DNA of 22,899 bases from a virus. Of this stretch, positions 21,434 to 22,899 are shown in pieces. The position numbers and the translations under genes are program-made. The DNA is taken from positions 1 to 22,899 of IMG/VR virus record IMGVR_UViG_3300028558_000100; one strand, given 5' to 3'. Positions within the stretch are counted from its first letter, which is position 1. Each line of letters opens with the position of its first letter. A model generated the notes under the pieces. It was not told the origin of the DNA, did no database searches, and worked only from the letters and a program-made list of their open reading frames with translations.

Positions 21434-21765
21434 TGGCCAAGCTCCGATGCGCCAATGTTATTCCTCTTGGCGACGGCATCATTGCTGGCGTGCAGTTCGA
21501 CTGCCCCAAGCATCCGGGGCGCGTCCATGCTGTCAACTTCATGCCGCCGATCAATCCGTTCGCGAAGAACATGCCGGATGTCGCTGCGCTTATGGAGAAG
21601 GCTCTCGTCGCAGCAACGGCCGGCAGGTTTCACCGTAGGATTTCTGGCGAGACGCTGGACACGCTGACGCTCGCGCCGTCTGTGGGCTGTGCCGCCGGGT
21701 GGCTACCCGGAAAGCCTGAGTGCTGCCACGGGGTCATCATCAACGGAGAGTTCAGAGGCTCCTGA
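21433..21765 (+). CDS. DUF6527-like small Cys/His protein
   Basis: 110 residues. FDCPKH at 22-27, DTLTLAPS at 76-83, and CCHGVIINGEF at 97-107 follow the order of DUF6527 proteins (C-P near the start, T-L-x-P-S-x, then C-x-H-x-x-I-x-x-G), suggesting a small metal-binding domain. It is smaller than most and lacks the first C-x-C pair of many members. In phages these proteins have no firm function; elsewhere they have been seen beside ubiquitin-like systems, but no such partner gene is here. Its GC is lower than that of the lysis genes (about 60% versus 70+% by hand count). Confidence 0.5.
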   Translation: MAKLRCANVIPLGDGIIAGVQFDCPKHPGRVHAVNFMPPINPFAKNMPDVAALMEKALVAATAGRFHRRISGETLDTLTLAPSVGCAAGWLPGKPECCHGVIINGEFRGS

Positions 21766-21971
21766 CCCAGCACTCGCCCCGCGCGTTCCCCACGGTTTAC
21801 CCAGCACATCGATCCCGGGTGTCAGTTAGACCGATACCAGGGCCACGGGGAGCGCGTGGAGTGGGAAGATCCGCGCGAGGTGGTGCCGCTCGTGACGGAG
21901 ACAGGCGTGCGGATGGTCAGGGCGCTGGAGACGTGCGGCGAGGATGCGGAGCCGTGTCCGCCGATGGCGCC
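21766..21971. other. Gap between late operon and convergent genes
   Basis: A 206-bp stretch where the plus operon ends and the minus genes converge. It contains ACCCAGCAC twice (21765-21773 and 21799-21807). The same frame as the preceding gene stays open after its stop to TAG 21973-21975; a GTG at 21856 with GGAG just upstream could start a peptide of 39 residues. No hairpin with a T-run was found at the convergence, so no intrinsic terminator is called. Confidence 0.35.
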
Positions 21972-21975
21972 CTAG
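21856..21975 (+). CDS. Possible short ORF, unknown
   Basis: GTG 21856 to TAG 21973-21975 gives 39 residues, beginning VEWEDPREVVPLVTETGVRM and ending with two cysteines and PPMAP. GGAG precedes it by only 3 nt, which is short. The composition looks coding-like and the frame is in phase with the gene at 21433, so it may also be a decayed extension. It meets the minus gene at 21972. Low certainty. Confidence 0.25.
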   Translation: MEWEDPREVVPLVTETGVRMVRALETCGEDAEPCPPMAP

Positions 21976-22358
21976 CGACCCAGCAACGCCTTGGCCTCGT
22001 GCGATGGACACCGCCACTCCCCGTCACCAATGCTCTCGCCGTTCGGGTAGCAGGCGGCGCAAGCATGGTCCTGGGGCATCCCGTGAATTGTCGCCGCGTC
22101 GAGCATGCGCCCGATGACGCCAAGCAGTTTCTTCACTTCGGCCTGGTGTTTGATCTGCATCTGGTAGCGCGCCATCGCCGGACCCACGAGCCGTGCGACC
22201 TGTTCCTCGTCCACGTCGGCCTCAACGTTCGGGTCGCCGTCCAGTGCGAGATCCCGGGCGAACTCGGCGAGGGCCTCGGCGTGCTCCGGGTGCTTGGCCG
22301 ACAGCGACTCAAGTTGGGTTGGGTCGTTGGCTAGTTCCAAGGTCAATTCTTCGAGCAT
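21972..22358 (-). CDS. Unknown protein with C-terminal Cys/His zinc-like motif
   Basis: 128 residues from ATG 22358 on the minus strand. A frame open further upstream exists, but this start has GGAGG about 12 nt before it and gives a normal N-terminus (MLEELTLELANDP). The N-terminal 60 residues are helical and acidic. The C-terminus has C100-A-A-C103 and R-C117-P-S-H120, a plausible zinc site. No family recognised. It overlaps the end of the next minus gene (22309-22500) by 50 bp. Confidence 0.55.
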   Translation of the reverse strand: MLEELTLELANDPTQLESLSAKHPEHAEALAEFARDLALDGDPNVEADVDEEQVARLVGPAMARYQMQIKHQAEVKKLLGVIGRMLDAATIHGMPQDHACAACYPNGESIGDGEWRCPSHEAKALLGR

Positions 22359-22500
22359 GGTTATTGTGGCCTCCACTGATGTGCCAGTCGGCGCCGCAGG
22401 AGCACTGAGCATCACAGCAGATGTCGGAGCCCTTCCACTGCACCCAGACGTGCGGCGTTCCGGGCGAGGGCCGAGTCTCTCGTTGCATTGGGGTCGTCAT
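22309..22500 (-). CDS. Small zinc-ribbon-like phage protein, possibly truncated
   Basis: 63 residues from ATG 22500, overlapping the upstream minus gene in ATGA, with GGGGAG 5 nt before. The motif W-V-Q-W-K-G-S-D-I-C-C-D-A-Q-C-S-C-G (19-36) is that of small phage zinc-ribbon proteins, which usually continue to a second C-x-x-C. Here the second half is missing and the end is basic and Pro-rich, so the domain looks incomplete or diverged. It overlaps the 128-residue gene by 50 bp. Confidence 0.55.
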   Translation of the reverse strand: MTTPMQRETRPSPGTPHVWVQWKGSDICCDAQCSCGADWHISGGHNNHARRIDLGTSQRPNPT

Positions 22501-22883
22501 TTGCTCTCCCCGCCCGTGGGCGGACTGCGGTAGGGGTTCAGCGGGCACGGCACGACGTTGAGCCAGTCGCAGCATTCGCCCATGTCGCGTTCCATGTGGA
22601 CGCGCTGCCAGAGGTGCGCCGCCTCCTCCATGAGCCTGCCGTAATCGAAGGCGAGGCCACACGCCTCTTGCCGCTCCCGATCGAAGGCGCTCTTGAGACT
22701 CTCTGCCTCGGCCTCCAGCACCTCGGCATCCATCAGCCACGAGGTCGGCGGCACATAGCGATCGCGCATCCACTTGCGCGCTTCCGGGCCGTGGTTGAAT
22801 GGCCACGCGTCTTCGGGGATTGCCGCTCGGATTCGCTCGGACAACTTCTCCGCCGTCGGCGCCCTCGGCTCTTTCACGTCCAT
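22497..22883 (-). CDS. Unknown acidic helical protein
   Basis: 128 residues from ATG 22883 on the minus strand with a strong GAAGGAGG 6 nt upstream. The chain is acidic and largely helical (AEVLEAEAESLKSAFDRERQEACG), with a W-rich N-terminus (EDAWPFNHGPEARKWMRDRY) and a GECCDWL turn near the end. No family recognised. The bases just upstream (ATGAAGGAGGACTGA) read as the end of another minus gene, cut by the window edge. With the two genes after it, it forms a small minus-strand operon. Confidence 0.55.
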   Translation of the reverse strand: MDVKEPRAPTAEKLSERIRAAIPEDAWPFNHGPEARKWMRDRYVPPTSWLMDAEVLEAEAESLKSAFDRERQEACGLAFDYGRLMEEAAHLWQRVHMERDMGECCDWLNVVPCPLNPYRSPPTGGESK

Positions 22884-22899
22884 GTCAGTCCTCCTTCAT

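Noticed and set aside
21960-21990. Possible terminator at the convergent junction
   Set aside because: No stable stem with a T-run could be built.
21972-22415. Longer start for the minus-strand gene at 22415
   Set aside because: The extra 19 residues are Pro/Ala/Thr-rich and overlap the small zinc-ribbon gene; ATG 22358 has GGAGG upstream.
1-22899. CRISPR array, tRNA, transposase or integrase
   Set aside because: No regularly spaced repeats, no cloverleaf pattern and no recombinase-like gene were found on reading both strands.

Overview
The window is the late (structural, tail and lysis) region of a Mu-like contractile-tailed phage or prophage with a high-GC genome. Gene content and order match the Mu family: a protease/scaffold tail end, a head decoration protein, a gpT-type major capsid protein, FluMu gp35/gp36/gpG/gp37-like genes, sheath, tube, frameshifted tail chaperones, tape measure, baseplate and fibre. 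The host is probably a member of Myxococcota. This is an inference from high GC, from a collagen-like (Gly-X-Y) lipoprotein, and from secreted proteins rich in PDAG/PDGG turns, all common in that phylum. I see no integrase, transposase, repressor, replication gene, attachment site, tRNA or CRISPR array, so the window cannot show whether this is a resident prophage or a free virus.

Layout on the plus strand: head genes (1-3395), neck and tail genes (3396-7990), tail hub and baseplate genes (7990-13055), and a tail fibre (13058-13987). Next come four genes whose products start with Sec-type N-termini (14042-18100) and an SGNH hydrolase coupled to the last of them (18097-18678). A run of small membrane proteins and a GH23-type lytic transglycosylase forms the likely lysis module (18716-21433), and a DUF6527-like protein ends the run (21433-21765). 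Three small genes on the minus strand (21972-22883) converge on this operon and are probably the edge of another module. Most plus-strand genes are 0-4 bp apart or overlap in ATGA, TGATG or GTGA, which suggests one long translationally coupled transcript.

Four things stand out. (1) The tail chaperone gene ends at an A AAA AAA slippery run, and the -1 frame is open through the otherwise empty 150 bp before the tape measure gene. (2) A lower-GC lipoprotein gene sits antisense inside the baseplate operon, between the hub and gp25 genes, and looks like a moron. (3) Where a phage normally keeps fibres and fibre chaperones, there are four consecutive genes with predicted export signals. They are rich in D-A/G-G turns, and one carries tail-fibre-type lectin domains. 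(4) The lysis module contains several tiny membrane proteins, including a 32-residue one, without an obvious canonical holin.

All calls come from reading the sequence and from remembered family patterns. No database search was run.
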